Assembly (NCBI RefSeq): GCF_029867415.1
Contig: NC_081185.1
Coordinates: 74,435,553-74,499,552 of the forward strand
Direction of reading: 5' to 3'
DNA from: Vicia villosa
Taxonomy: Eukaryota > Streptophyta > Magnoliopsida > Fabales > Fabaceae
DNA length: 64,000 nt
A program made the position numbers and the translations under genes. Below, in pieces: positions 11,465 through 22,827 of the stretch (position 1 is the first letter of the stretch; the number at the start of each line of letters is the position of its first letter). The notes under the pieces are model-generated. The model made no database searches, was not told the DNA's origin, and worked only from the letters and a program-made list of their open reading frames with translations.

Positions 11465-12356
11465 ATTTCACTTTTTAATTAATAACTCAATGTTCCCGTT
11501 AATATTCAATAGTTTGATCAATAACTTCATGTTCCCGTTAATATACAATATTTTGATCAGTAACTTCATGTTTTCGTTAAAATTCAATAATTTGATCAGT
11601 AACTTCATGTTTTCGTTAGTATTCAATATTTTGATATGTAACTTCATGTTCCTGTTATTATTCAATATTTTAATTAGTAACTTCATGTTTCTGCTAATAT
11701 TATTATTTTGATCAGTAAATTCATGTTTCCGTTATTAGTCAATTCTTGTTTCCATTATTATTAAATATTTTGATCAATAACTTCATGTTCCCGTTAATAT
11801 TAATATTTTGATCAGTAACTTCATGTTCCTATTAATATTCAATATTTTTATCAGTAACTTCATGTTCCCATTAATATTCAATATTTTGATCAGAACTTCA
11901 TGTTTCTGCTAATATTAATATTTTGATTAGTAACTTCATGTTCCTGTTAATATTCAATATTTTTATCATTAACCAGTGGCGGAGCCAGAAATTTTAGAGA
12001 GCCTAAGCAAAAATATTACACCTTGTTTTTAATAAGTTTACACCCTGTTTCTACTAATTTTGCCATTTATTTTGTCTAAAAATTTTGCCCTTGATTTTGT
12101 CCAAAAAAATACACCCTATTTTTACAAATTTTACCCTTAATTTTGTCTAAAAATTACTAATTTTGCCTGTAGTGTTGTCCGAAAATCGACTATTAGATGG
12201 AAAATATATAACAAAAGGAGGGGTTGAGCTCGGGCGCGTGCCCGGGCTCGCTGGGCTGTAGCTCTGCCCTTGTCAGTAACTTCATGTTCCCGTTATTAGT
12301 AAATTCATGTTTCCGCTATTATTCAATATTTTGATCAGTAATTTCATATTCCCCTT
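11465..12356. repeat. 39-bp tandem array, left part
   Basis: Repeats of a unit close to AACTTCATGTTCCCGTTAAT followed by ATTCAATATTTTGATCAGT, about 39 bp, with many point changes and partial units. Because 39 is divisible by 3, both strands carry open frames encoding 13-residue repeats; these are by-products. The array continues at 17521-18085 after a 5.2-kb insertion and is also interrupted by a 299-bp MITE. Confidence 0.9.
11974..12272. mobile_element. hAT-like MITE inside the 39-bp array
   Basis: 299 bp beginning CAGTGGCGGAGCCAG and ending so that the reverse complement reads CAAGGGCAGAG (9 of 11 matches). It is flanked by TCATTAAC (11966-11973) and TCAGTAAC (12273-12280), a 7-of-8 match in the 8-bp length typical of hAT insertions. 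The flanks are array sequence. Confidence 0.65.
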
Positions 12357-12556
12357 TGTAGCGGTGAATTTGATGAGACTAGAGTCATGGGAAGACTTAG
12401 CTCATTTTAAAGAGAGTCGCCACCGCGCTTTATTGTTTTCAAAAAGGAATTAGTGAAAGAGCGAATAAAACCCACAGAAGTTGTTAAACTCAAAACTAAT
12501 AAACTTATCAGAGATCTGGCTACGGAGGGTTTGTTATACAATGGGAAGGTTTTAAG

Positions 12557-13095
12557 TAGGGGTGACAAAACGGCCCGCCCGCCCCTCTTTAAGCCCGCCA
12601 AAACACGAGTGGGGCGGGCATGCCCGCCAAGTGAAATGGGCACAAAAATCATGCCCGCCCCGCCAAGATGGCGGGTTGGCGAGCGGCGGGCTTGCCCGCC
12701 TATTTTTATTTATATTTTTTTCATTCTTTTTTTAATAAATTAATAGGTTTTTTTACCTTTTAATTAAAATTTTCACTTATTTTTTAAAATAATTTTTTAT
12801 AAAAGCAACTTTTTAACAAATTTTACTTAAAAATATATTACATATATTTACAAATAAATATATAAAATAAACCATCAAGAATGGAAATTACTAGAATTAA
12901 TTAAAAAAGAGAGAATTTTGGAGAAGGGATGGGCTTTGGCGGGCGGCGGGCATTGGCGGGGCGGGCTATGGCGAGCGGCGGTTTTGGCGGAGCGGGCTTT
13001 GGCGAGCGGCGGGCCTAAAATCCTAACCCAACCTGCCATTTTTTGGCGGGTGCGCGGGCCGGAACGGAGGGCCACGACCCATTTTGCCACCCTTA
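12557..13095. mobile_element. 539-bp GC-rich hAT-like element nested in the solo LTR
   Basis: It starts TAGGGGTGACAAAACGG; the reverse complement of its end is TAAGGGTGGCAAAATGG. It is flanked by a perfect 8-bp duplication GTTTTAAG (12549-12556 and 13096-13103). The interior is dominated by GGCGGGC/GCCCGCC motifs near both ends and an AT-rich middle. No transposase frame. The frames read through it on both strands are composition artefacts. Confidence 0.85.
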
Positions 13096-13412
13096 GTTTT
13101 AAGCACCCCTCATATAACTCCATGGGAACCTCTTTGTTTTTGTGTTATTATATTTTGTTTATAAATGCACTTTTTATGAAAAAAATCCTATGTGAAAAAC
13201 TTGTTTGAAATAGAGAGTGGGGATGGGAATAGAAGCTTTTGAATGTGAGCTCGATAAGATATCGCATCTTAGGCCTACATACCCCTTAAGTGCAATAGGG
13301 AAGTCAGAGCTTCTGTAGTTCCTCTTTTAAAAAAAGGAAAAAGGGGGCCAAAGTGGCAAAATCTTTTTGGGTGTGAGCTTTAAAATACTCACAAATTTTT
13401 AAAAGATGGTTA

Positions 13413-13650
13413 AACTTTAAAATACTTAACAAATTTAAAAGAAGATTAGGCTTTAAAATACCTAATAAGTTAAAAAGGGTTAAGCTTTAAAATACTTAAC
13501 AAGTTAACAGGGGATTAGGCTTTAAAATACCTAATAAGTTAAAAAGGGTTAAGCTTTAAAATACTTAACAAGTTAACAGGGGATTAGGCTTTAAAATACC
13601 TAATAAGTTAAAAAGGGTTAAGCTTTAAAATACTTAACAAACTTTAAAAA
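13413..13650. repeat. 69-bp tandem repeats inside the solo LTR
   Basis: About three and a half units containing AAGCTTTAAAATACTTAAC, with clear unit starts at 13482, 13551 and 13620. Short variable repeats are common in long Ogre-type LTRs. Confidence 0.8.
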
Positions 13651-16057
13651 AAATCAAAGAAGGACCAAGCTTTAAAATACAAGGTCAATGGGTTAAGAGA
13701 AGTTTCACCGGGAATAATTCATCTCTTAACACCATGGTTTAAAAACAAGATCAATGGATTAAGAATAGTTTCACCGGGAATAATTCTATTCTCAATACCA
13801 AGGTTTCAAAACAAAAGGGTTCTTGGCTAAGCTTTAACAATACTAAACCATAAACAAGTGAAAAGCTTTAAAATACTTAACACAAAAGTAAAAGAGATTG
13901 GAAAAGAATTTAAGTACCTTGACAATTTAGTCAATATCATTCCCATCATTTGGATAAAACATCAAGCTTAAACAATTAAAAATAAATACCTCATGTATGT
14001 ACAAGAACAAACAAGTGAGTGCTAACAAGCAAGAGATGGATGTATCTAAACCCTTGGATTTAAATCATGTATGAATGATGAATGATTAATGTGATGATTA
14101 AACATTGGGTTAGATAAACAAAAATAATAACAAGTACAAATCACATGGATATAAAATCAACAAGTATATGTACAAGACAAGGTTTAACATTTAAGTACAA
14201 AGCATGGATTAGAATCAACAAGTATGTACAAGCACAAATAAGCATGGATAAACAAAGATCAACATATTTCAAATTTTAGGGTTAGGGTTTTAAACCTAAG
14301 GATTTTTCAAATTAGGGTTTTAGAAATTAGGGTTTTAGAACATTCACATAATCCTAATTAATTTTAATTGTTAAATACCAATTTCTTTAAGATAAATGGT
14401 TTAAGGGAACATGAGAGAGTCAATGACAATCTAACCTAACCCCAAACAAGTATTTACAAAAATATACTAAGCCACCTTAGAGAAATATTCAAAAGGAAAC
14501 ATATTTTTGTTGATTTTTTAATATTAAAAGACTTGTTTTTTGATTAATTTTTAAATGATGATAAAATAAATATTTTTGTGATTTTAAATGGTGACATGAA
14601 AATAGACAAGTTAAATGACACATAGAAAAAATAATCATTCATAAATACATATTTTTAAATTAGTTATGATTTTTTGAAGTTGAGTAAAAAACTAAAAAGT
14701 GAGTGATAAAAAAATAAAGGGGTGTGACCACTAGGGCTTGAACCCACGCCCTTGACCTCAATGCACAAAACCTCAGCCAACTCAACCACACGCGTGTGGT
14801 GACAAAAGAATACACTCAGCTCAAAATATGTTAAGTTTGGAAAAATCACAAAATAATACAAAAGTCTGGGGTGAGGGGGATTCGAACCCTAGACCTTGTG
14901 GGCAAGAGGACTAAGTGTGCGCTTATAACCAAGTGTGCTACTATGATGAAGTCATTAAGCTATCACTTCCATTTGATTATATTTTCAAAAAGCGCTCTAA
15001 ATGAAATTCAAACTCAACACAAACTTCATCTACTTCCTCGTGAAGAAACCAAAACAACAACAATGGTGATTTTGTAACTTTCTCAAATATGCATCATTTT
15101 TTACAAAATAAAACTCTAAACTGATCAGAAAAACATCACAAATTCAACCATGATATTTTCATAAATTTATTCACATTGCAACTCATGAATTTTACTAAAA
15201 CTCGTATGAACCCTAAAATATGAATTTCAAATTAAACTTTGACTTCAAACAATTAAGCCCCAAAAGTTTAGGGCTTTCAATCCTCACATTATTTCAAACA
15301 GAATGGTATCAAGAAGCAACCAAAACAATGATCAAATGAGCGAGCTCGAGTTTAACTTTAGTACCTCTGAAAATGGCTTTGAGCAGAGCAATGTGAAGGA
15401 CCTGGGAATGCCTCAAGTATTCAGAAAGCTTCTATGAACCTCAAGGAAGCTTTTGAAATGCTCAAAAGTTCTTGATTGTACCTGCAACCACAAACTCGAA
15501 TTTCACTTGAAACCAAAAAAAGTTATGATGAGTTAGCTATGGAAATGATGTTCAAGATGCAAAACAAAAGTTTGGTTGGCTTCTATATGATGTTTAGAAG
15601 CTAACAAACACAAAAGGCCTCAAAACGCACGAGTGGATTTTGTTTTGGCAAGTTTGGTTCAAAGGTTCTTTAAAGTGAAAATTTGAAGGGTGATTTCTGG
15701 TTATAGGTGTTTGGCAAGTGTTTAGGGGTTCTGAATAGCTTCAATATGGTAAATAGAAGCTATTAGAACAATTGGTTTGGTTTGGAAGTGTTTGGTTTGA
15801 AAAATCACAAGTTATGAGCTTAAAAAGGTTTTTAATGGAGGTTGAAAAGTGAAATTTCACTTGGGGACCTTTGAGAGGATAAGGAAGGTATAGACACCTT
15901 CTAAATGATGTTTAGAAGTTGTCTAAACCATTGGTTAACACCCAGAACTTTCAGAACAAGAATTCACTATAAAAGTGAAAAGAACAAGAAATGGAGAATT
16001 TCAAGTGACTATGGACTTGGAGAATTCTGGGTTAATTGATGCAATGAGAAATGTCCT

Positions 16058-16066
16058 CTATTTATA
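16058..16066 (-). promoter_or_regulatory. TATA box of the solo LTR
   Basis: On the minus strand this reads TATAAATAG, then GAGGACATTTCTC downstream. It fits a core promoter about 1.45 kb from the LTR 5' end and supports the minus orientation. Confidence 0.5.
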
Positions 16067-17520
16067 GGAAAGAATTAGGGTTTATGGATGGCAAAAGTTC
16101 AGAGTTTTAAGTTCACATGTGACTTGTGTACCATCTTGCTTGTTTGTGAAGAAATGAGAAAGTTAGGGTTTCAATGGCGAGGTACAAAGCTTTAAGCATG
16201 CTTGCAAAGTTTTGATTTGATCTTAGAGGCTTGCTTATGAGTTTTATCTTTCTTTTGAGAAAGAAGAGACATTGTAGTGGCTCAAGGAGTGGACTTTGTG
16301 CATAAAGCTAGCTTTACTAGAATGGAAGTGTTAACTTTGTGCCATTAATGGAATGATCAATTGGATAATGGCTTAAACACTTGGATTATAGCTCAAAAGC
16401 AAGTGTAATCTTCTGATTATGGTGCTTTGAACAAGTTAGAGGGGATGTACTTTGAAGATTCTTGCAGATTTTGAACAAATTCAAACTTGTTCTTCATCAT
16501 TCTTCAAGTGTTCATGGTGGCATATTGACAAAATCATATCTCATTCATGGAGCCATGGATTTTCATGCTACTTAGCTCTTTGGAAAGCCCTTGCTACATA
16601 CTTCAAATTAGTTGTTGAAAGTTTCCTCAAACTCCTTTTGGACCATTGAGAAAAATGGCCATAAAGTTAAGAAAAAATCCAAGTAAAACACTTGAAATTT
16701 TTTTTAAGTCTTTGAAAATTATCTTCTTAATTCCATATCTCTCAAAATAATCACTTTTTGAAAAAAGTTCCAATGTGATAAGTTGTTTGTTTTGCTAAGA
16801 TCTACAACTTTCATGTTGGGATGTTTTTGAGTGTGTGAGCAAAATTTTGAGATCCATGAACTAGGTCAAAATACACTTAAAAACCCTAGTTTGACTTTTT
16901 GTTGACTTAATGATTCTTGATGAATTTTTTGAATTTTATTTGATCAAATGTCTTCAATATCCATATGATGATGATTTGGACCCTTAAAAGTCCATGGTTG
17001 ACTTTTTACCTCAAAATTCAAAGGTTGATTTGTACAGTTGACTTTTTCCAAATGAATGATTGTCTTGTGATTTTCCAATGAATCAAGATCTCCTCTTAAA
17101 ATGAATGATATGGATGGACTATAATGTTGATTTGGATGCCCTTGAATCATATTTTGAGTCTTGGAACCATCTCCTGATTAAAAGTCAACCCTCCATAGAA
17201 ATTAAATCAAAACCCTAATTGGAGCTTCCGATGAACTTGAAGGTGATTGATCTTGCATTGACCTATCTTTGGGCCTTGATATTGACTAAAGAACCCTTTG
17301 AATCATGGAAGAATGTTGAATTTTTTTGTGGGCCTCAAAACCCTAATTTCCTCAATTTCTTCTTGATCAGTCTCTTGTCTTAGGACACAAGCAACAAACA
17401 ACTATTTTTTTTTGTATTTTTGGTTAGCAAATGATAAATGCATGATGATAATGATGACAATGATGATCCTAATATTTAGGCTATGGTGGGATCTCAGTGA
17501 TCAAAAATTGGGATGCAACA

Positions 17521-18085
17521 CCGTTAATATTAATATTTTGATCACTAACTTCATGTTCTTGTTAATATTAAATATTTTTATCAATAACTTCATGTTCCCG
17601 TTAATATTCAATATTTTGATTAGTAACTTCATGTTTCCTCTAATATTAATATTTTGATCAATAACTTCATGTTCCCGTTATTGGTAAATTCATGTTTCCG
17701 TTATTATTCAATATTTTGATCAGTAACTTCATGTTCCCGTTAATATTAATATTTTGATCAGTAAATTCATATTCCTGTTAATATTCAATATTTTTATCAG
17801 TAACTTCATGTTCCCGTTAAAAATTTAATATTTTGATTAGTAACTTCATGTTTTCGGTAATATTAATATTTTGATTAGTAACTTCATGTTCTTATTAATA
17901 TTCAATATTTTTATCGGTAATTTCATGTTCCCGTTATTAGTAAATTCATGTTTCCTCTATTATTAAATATTTTGATCAATAACTTCATGTTCTCGTAAAT
18001 ATTCAATATTTTGATCAGTAATTCAATATTCCCGTTAATATTCAATATTTTGATCACTATCTTCATGTTTTCGTTAATATTAATT
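17521..18085. repeat. 39-bp tandem array, right part
   Basis: Same repeat as the left part, resuming exactly after the solo LTR. The units are equally diverged, consistent with one original array of roughly 1.2-1.5 kb. Confidence 0.9.
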
Positions 18086-18111
18086 GATTAAAATCAATTT
18101 ACAAATAAAAT

Positions 18112-18290
18112 ATATTATTCCATATATACAACTCAAACGGGGCAAACAAAATAAGTTTTAAAAGACAAAATCAATGTCTCAAAACGACAGTTAAAAATTA
18201 CTACTATGCATCAGCATCATCAACAATCCAACAAACTCCCTTACCCTACACCTCCCCGCACCATATCACTCCTCACCCACATGGTCATCG
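18112..18290 (+). repeat. copy of the CDC45 5' upstream region
   Basis: From ATATACAACTCAAACGGGGC to CACATGGTCATCGAATATT this segment matches 40070-40236, directly upstream of CDC45, with only a few substitutions and small indels. Homology ends abruptly on both sides. No CDC45 coding sequence is here. It is either a captured promoter fragment or an older repeat present at both sites; the first is preferred because the other copy lies in a gene's leader. Confidence 0.6.
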
Positions 18291-18385
18291 AATATTTCGG
18301 GCTTATATTCTGTTGATGATTTAGTTATATGTATCTGTTGTAAACATGTGAATTGAACTATATTAATGGTGTATATATTTTATTT

Positions 18386-18640
18386 TGGATTATAATGGTA
18401 TTATATTGGTATATAATGGTATTATATTGGTATATAATGGTATTATATTTGTATATAATGGTATATAATGTCCTACGTATGGTTGAAAATATTACAGGTT
18501 GAGAATATATTACAGGTCGAAAATAAATATAGGTTGAAAATATTACAGGTTGAAAATATATTACAGGTCGAAAATATTACAGGTTGAAAATAAATATAAA
18601 TTACAGGTCGAACTGGGAGGCTTAAATTACAGGTTACACT
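18386..18640. repeat. two short tandem-repeat tracts
   Basis: 18386-18470 holds repeats of TATAATGGTATTATATTGG. 18480-18640 holds variable repeats of ATTACAGGTTGAAAATAT and GGTCGAAAATA. Non-coding. Confidence 0.75.
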
Positions 18641-19052
18641 TTAAAATACTGCATTTAGCAACGACAGCGCTTTCAAAAACGCCCTTAAATGCCTACCTAC
18701 GAAAGCGCTTTCTAATTAAAAGCGCTTCCTAAGATAAAAAAAAGCATAAAAATAAAAAAAAATGCGCAACCTGCGAAAGCGCTTTTCTGGAAAAAGCGCT
18801 GCTATAGGGGATGCTACGAGAGCGCTTTTCTGGAAAAAGCGCTGCTAAAGGGGATGCTACGAGAGCGCTGCTATAGGGGATGCTACGAGAGCGTTTTTCT
18901 GAAAAAAGCGCTGCTATAGGGGATGCTATGAGAGCGATTTTGGCGTACCAAAAAGCGTTGTCTTTACCTACGGCAGCGCTGGCTTTGGCAGCGCGTTTAA
19001 GCGCTCTAAAAGCCCAAAAAAAGCGTTGTAAAAGCTGTTGTTTGGCATCGTG
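18641..19052. mobile_element. CACTA element terminal fragment with GCGCT subterminal repeats
   Basis: About a dozen GCGCT/AGCGC motifs sit in short repeats (GGGGATGCTACGAGAGCGCT). The right end reads TTTGGCATCGTG, a degenerate form of the CACTA terminus seen at 55071 (TTTGGCATAGTG). Subterminal arrays of this kind bind transposase in CACTA elements. The left terminus was not found, so this is a one-ended fragment. It ends at 19052, directly against Helitron sequence. Confidence 0.65.
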
Positions 19053-19319
19053 AATCCGTTTGCACATTTGGTAATGAATTGATCAATTTATCCATCTTTT
19101 TTATAAATATTTAATACATAATAAAATATATTAAATAAATTTTATGCAATATAAATAAATAGTATAATTAAAAATAAAATTATTTTTTTTATTTTAATTA
19201 AATCACTTGATTTAATTTTTTACAAATAAGACAACCATTTTAAAATAGAGAAAATTTTAAAATATATAGTTCCTTCCCTTATTATAAATAATATTTGTAA
19301 TCTTTTCTATATATTTAGA
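19053..19319 (-). mobile_element. Helitron 5'-end fragment (third copy)
   Basis: It matches 8685-8880 and 29697-29955 (AATTGATCAATTTATC and CAATATAAATAAATAGTATA are landmarks). On the minus strand it would be the 5' end of the Helitron whose 3' ends lie at 7831 and 28833. Its inner part is replaced by the CACTA fragment. The 5' terminus, proposed as TCTAAATATATAG, is approximate. Confidence 0.5.
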
Positions 19320-19324
19320 AGATT

Positions 19325-20094
19325 TCTTAACCCACCCCATAGGTATGAGGCGCATTACCGAATTGACAAAACTGCCCTCGTGCTTTCGTAAATGCATCTC
19401 CAAAAGCACCCTTTTTTTTAACGTTGTTTTGTTCCGTAGATGCACTTAAGGAAGACTTTCATTGATGCATCCACGGAAAGGTTTGACGTTATAAATCGCA
19501 CCAGACCTTTCCCCTCCTTCATTCTTCACATTTTCAAACTCAAACTCTCTCAACCTTCAAATTTCAAATTGACGTATTTCTTTATCTTGAGTTCGGAAGA
19601 CGTTGTCAACTCAAGTATCAGCTTTCATCCAGTTCCTATATTTATTTAACCGGTAAGTTTTCGACATTTCGATTCATTTTAGAGTATTTGTAAAATTGAA
19701 TTAGAATTCGATATTTAGGTGTAGAAATAAATTGATAGGTTTAACAATAGTGTTTAGAGACAATGTAGGGGTTGTTTGAGGTTCTAAACGGGTGATCAAG
19801 CCACAACTATAGAGTTTGTAATGGCTGGAACAGTACTCAGACGCCATTGTTACGTTTCTGAGTTTCAGTGGCTTCTGTAGATCCATCTACGGAAGAGATG
19901 TACGTTAGGGCATTCCGTAGATCCATCTATGGAGGCACCCAATGTTTTTGAATCTAAGGTACTTCCGTAGATGTACGAAAGCACCCGATGTTTTGAAAAA
20001 TAAGGTACTTCCATAGATGCATCTACGGAAGAGTAATTTTCTATTTTTATTTTAATGTTTACTTATAAATACGCAGTATCTAACTCGAGCTTTT
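19325..20094. repeat. region with dispersed hairpin motifs (CCGTAGATGCATCTACGG type)
   Basis: Imperfect palindromes lie at about 19434, 19465, 19873, 19913, 19964 and 20009. The best at 20009-20030 contains ATAGATGCATCTACGG. They lie just 5' of a MAIN-like pseudogene. A differently spelled set (CGGAGATGCACTTCCG) lies beside the second MAIN-like pseudogene at 30146-30250. Both regions begin with a similar TTCTTRACCC phrase (19324 and about 30031). Confidence 0.55.
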
Positions 20095-21770
20095 TTGTAT
20101 CATAATGTAGACATCATGAGCCACGAGCCAGATAGGGACATTCATGGGAGGACCCCACAGCATGCATCCGTCCTGCGAGAACGGATGTGTGTAGTATCTC
20201 AGGTCATTGATGGAGTAGCTGTTCCACATGATACACCTACGACATCTGATACACCCGCCCCAACCATTCCTTCTCCATCACCCGCTTCAGCCGGACCTAC
20301 TCCTTCACCCGCCCCAACCATTCCGTCTCCGTCACCCGCTCCAACCGGGCCTTCACCATCTCCTTCCTCATCTACTACTGCACCACGGAGGCCTCAGGAT
20401 GATCCTGAGGGTTCCTCATAGTTGCCACCCTCCCGCAGACGTCGTCGGGGCAATTCTTCTTCTGCCCTGCCACCTCTAGAGATGCACGAAGATGATCTGG
20501 TGCTGGAGCCTGTGCCTATGCCAGAGCCTGTATGGTACCTCGGGAGGCCTGTAGACGCTTCTCTTCTGACTGGATATGCAGATCATGCAGCCAGACGTAT
20601 ATGGGATGGAGATGTAATTTTTATTTGATAATTACTTAATTATTTATTTTCTTCAGTTTTGACTTTGCTTATAACTAACCGTTTGAATTTTTTAAAAATT
20701 TCAGAGTACGGGTCCCCAGAGGTTCTACAACCATGGGCGGAAGATTAAGGATCTCGCGCAGCCTGACGAGCTGTGGTTTAAGGAGGTACTGGCAGCTTCA
20801 GGCATGAGGGACCTCTGTATGCTCGACTACCATACTATACATAATGGTATGCTTGCAGCCTTTGCAAAGAGATGACATCATGAGACCTCCTCATTTGGTG
20901 GTAATAATCTTATACTCTTCTACTTTTTTTATATTTTTTTGATAGTACTTTAAAATAACCGTGTTTTTATTTCAGGGTTGGATACTACAGCACTTCCCAG
21001 ACATTATTGGCAGGGAAGAGGTTCCTACCTACACGGAGGTCATGTCGCGTGCCAGTGCTTTCACCCCCTTAGAGGGAACCAGGTGCCGGATCCCTACAGG
21101 CGCGGTCTTGACCGCATGGCCACCGAGTACATCAAGTACTATTGCTATACTGAGCACCGGGAGACGGTTCCGTTTGACAAGATAGCTTTGTATTCTGGAT
21201 GGTTGGCCGCCAGCTCAACCATTGATGTACGCTATCTTTCGGAGCGCGTCATGCGTCAGTTTGGATATGAGCAGATGATATCTCGCGATCCTACTGTCTC
21301 AGCTCCTATCGCTATGACCCGCATGCAGTTAGATGAGGTCTTTGTAGACTGGGAGCATCACATGGTCCTTGAGGAGGCACGAGCAACGCTAGCAGAGCAC
21401 GAATGGAGTTGTGCCGAGGGGTATATCTCCTGGTACTACAGAGTCTCACACCCATACATGCTTCCAATTGCAGAGGGAGGTCCGCCTAGACCAACCCACG
21501 AGGAGATTCTCCGTGCGCATCAGGCTCAGTTAGACCACACTCAGGATCTTCTTCCTCTATGTTGTCAGATAGCTGACAGGGGTCTCTGAGCCATTGCAGA
21601 CGGTTTATTCCATGAGGAGACTGCTTATAGGCGTGTGCTGGATAATATGAGCAGGCTGTCAGAGAGTGCATTTGTGTATTGTCGACATCGTGCCAGGACC
21701 CGTGGGACACTTGATGCTAGGGGTATAGCCAGCAGAGCCCTTGGTGGATGCGGAGGCGGAGGTAGAGTAG
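20095..21770 (+). pseudogene. MAIN-like plant mobile domain (PMD) pseudogene 1
   Basis: Related to the MAIN/MAIL1-type plant mobile domain (formerly PP7-long or DUF716-like transposon-associated) proteins. Exon 1 (about 20095-20613) encodes a Pro/Ser-rich stretch with TIPSPSPAP-type repeats, broken by TAG at 20419, then an exon end (ARRIWDGD). A GT...AG intron (20614-20704) leads to exon 2 (LCMLDYHTIHNGMLAAF), in which a Trp codon has become TGA near 20872. The central PMD section (LPVGEMTITL region in copy 2) is missing. The last exon starts after CAG at 20974 (GWILQHFPDIIG), shifts frame near 21075, then continues with VPFDKIALYSGWLAASS and YISWYYRVSHPYM. Stops, deletion and frameshift make it non-functional. 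Confidence 0.75.
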
Positions 21771-21780
21771 ATGCGCAGAA

Positions 21781-21782
<2 letters not shown>

Positions 21783-21815
<33 letters not shown>
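21783..21815. repeat. (TA)n microsatellite
   Basis: Uninterrupted TA run of about 33 bp at the right edge of the PMD pseudogene. Confidence 0.95.
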
Positions 21816-21818
<3 letters not shown>

Positions 21819-22827
21819 TAAGCGCGAATTATCCAAATTACCCTCAACGTATCTCTTTTTTGCTCGTTTTCAAGGAAATACGATTCGATGCTAAATTCCG
21901 AAACCAAACCAAGGTCAATATGAAGATGACTGAATTTGTGATTCGTAGCCGCGAGAATCGTCTCAATCCGATAAACGGTCAAAAAGCTACGCGCGTTTGA
22001 ATGATGAGAAACGTCGGTTCATCTAGAGCGACTGTACATAATTTTGTGAGTACCGCTCAAAGAACGTGATGAAACTCAACCTTCGGCTCGAAATTTGAAC
22101 AAGCATAAGTGACAAAAATCATAGCTGGTGAATTTTCGGAGAGAATGCTGCTGGAATGGGCTTCATACGATAAAAATTGAAGAAGTTATAAATTTTCAAA
22201 CTTGCCGCGACACACCTGAAAAACACACTTTTCACTAAAAAAAACATGAAGCTCTTCAAAATTCTGGGAATTTTAGGTGCATAAATGATCTTCGTCCCTA
22301 ACATATGAAATGTTGGAATAATGAGATGAAGCTACAATTAAAATTTCGAGTGAATCGGATAAGCGGATCATGAGATATGAATTTTTTAGTGTCTGAAAAC
22401 CTGCGGTTCAGCACCATTTTTCACTGTTAAAACTCAGGTAATTTGCGAATTTGAGGACCTTCTTCATAGAATACATTGTTGAACCCAACAAACGAAATGA
22501 AGTAGACCTCGAGACGAAACCTTTGGCATAGGTTTCACTTCAAGACGGTAATCCAACCAGAAGATATGAATTGTTTGAATATTCATAAGTCAGTGGAGCG
22601 GTGAGACAGAATTTTCAGAAACAATTAATTCCCGCCACTTTCCTTGATGAATTAGCTTTTGACTTGAACACGAAAAATGTAGAGACCATCGAAATGGTCC
22701 AAGAAACGTGAGAATAAAGCTCATAGCACCTTGCAGACGAGACTTGCAAATTTTTATATTTCCACTATATAAACCGAATTTCGCACCACATTTTCTTGAG
22801 TCCACAAGAACTCTTTATCACTTTTCT
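21816..22827. other. ~1-kb unassigned block
   Basis: Base composition is less AT-rich than the neighbours and there is no long frame. A TATA-like CTATATAAACC lies at about 22767. Length, lack of coding and position between a microsatellite and a LINE suggest an LTR or other non-coding transposon part, but I see no matching second copy in the window. Confidence 0.4.

Larger units (their letters stand above)
12357..17520 (-). mobile_element. Ogre/Tat-type solo LTR (5.2 kb, minus strand)
   Basis: The segment begins TGTAGCGGTG and ends GGGATGCAACA, has TG...CA termini, and is flanked by CCCTT (12352-12356) and CCGTT (17521-17525), a 4-of-5 target repeat, within an otherwise continuous 39-bp array. 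Read on the minus strand it starts TGTTGCATCCCAATTTTTGA and ends with the GGTGGCGACTC block and TTCACCGCTACA. This is the same layout as the LTR of element B near 58.9 kb (GGTGGCGACTC then TTCACCGTATTACA). No gag, pol, primer site or second LTR is present, so it is best read as a solo LTR left by recombination. Removing the nested hAT element gives about 4.6 kb, in the range of the very long Ogre LTRs. Short frames inside are chance. Confidence 0.7.

Noticed and set aside
11465..12356. CRISPR-like array
   Set aside because: Units are head-to-tail variants with no unique spacers; eukaryotic satellite DNA.
12407..13208. GC-rich open frames on both strands
   Set aside because: They coincide with the GGCGGGC-rich hAT-like element and LTR edges; mirrored frames show composition, not coding.
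14720..14945. tRNA-like B-box phrases (reverse GGTTCGAATCCCCCTCACC, CTTGAACCCACGCC)
   Set aside because: No complete cloverleaf; they sit inside an Ogre-type LTR.
20228..20479. alternative frame rich in His/Pro/Leu
   Set aside because: Out-of-frame reading of the Pro/Ser repeat in PMD pseudogene 1.
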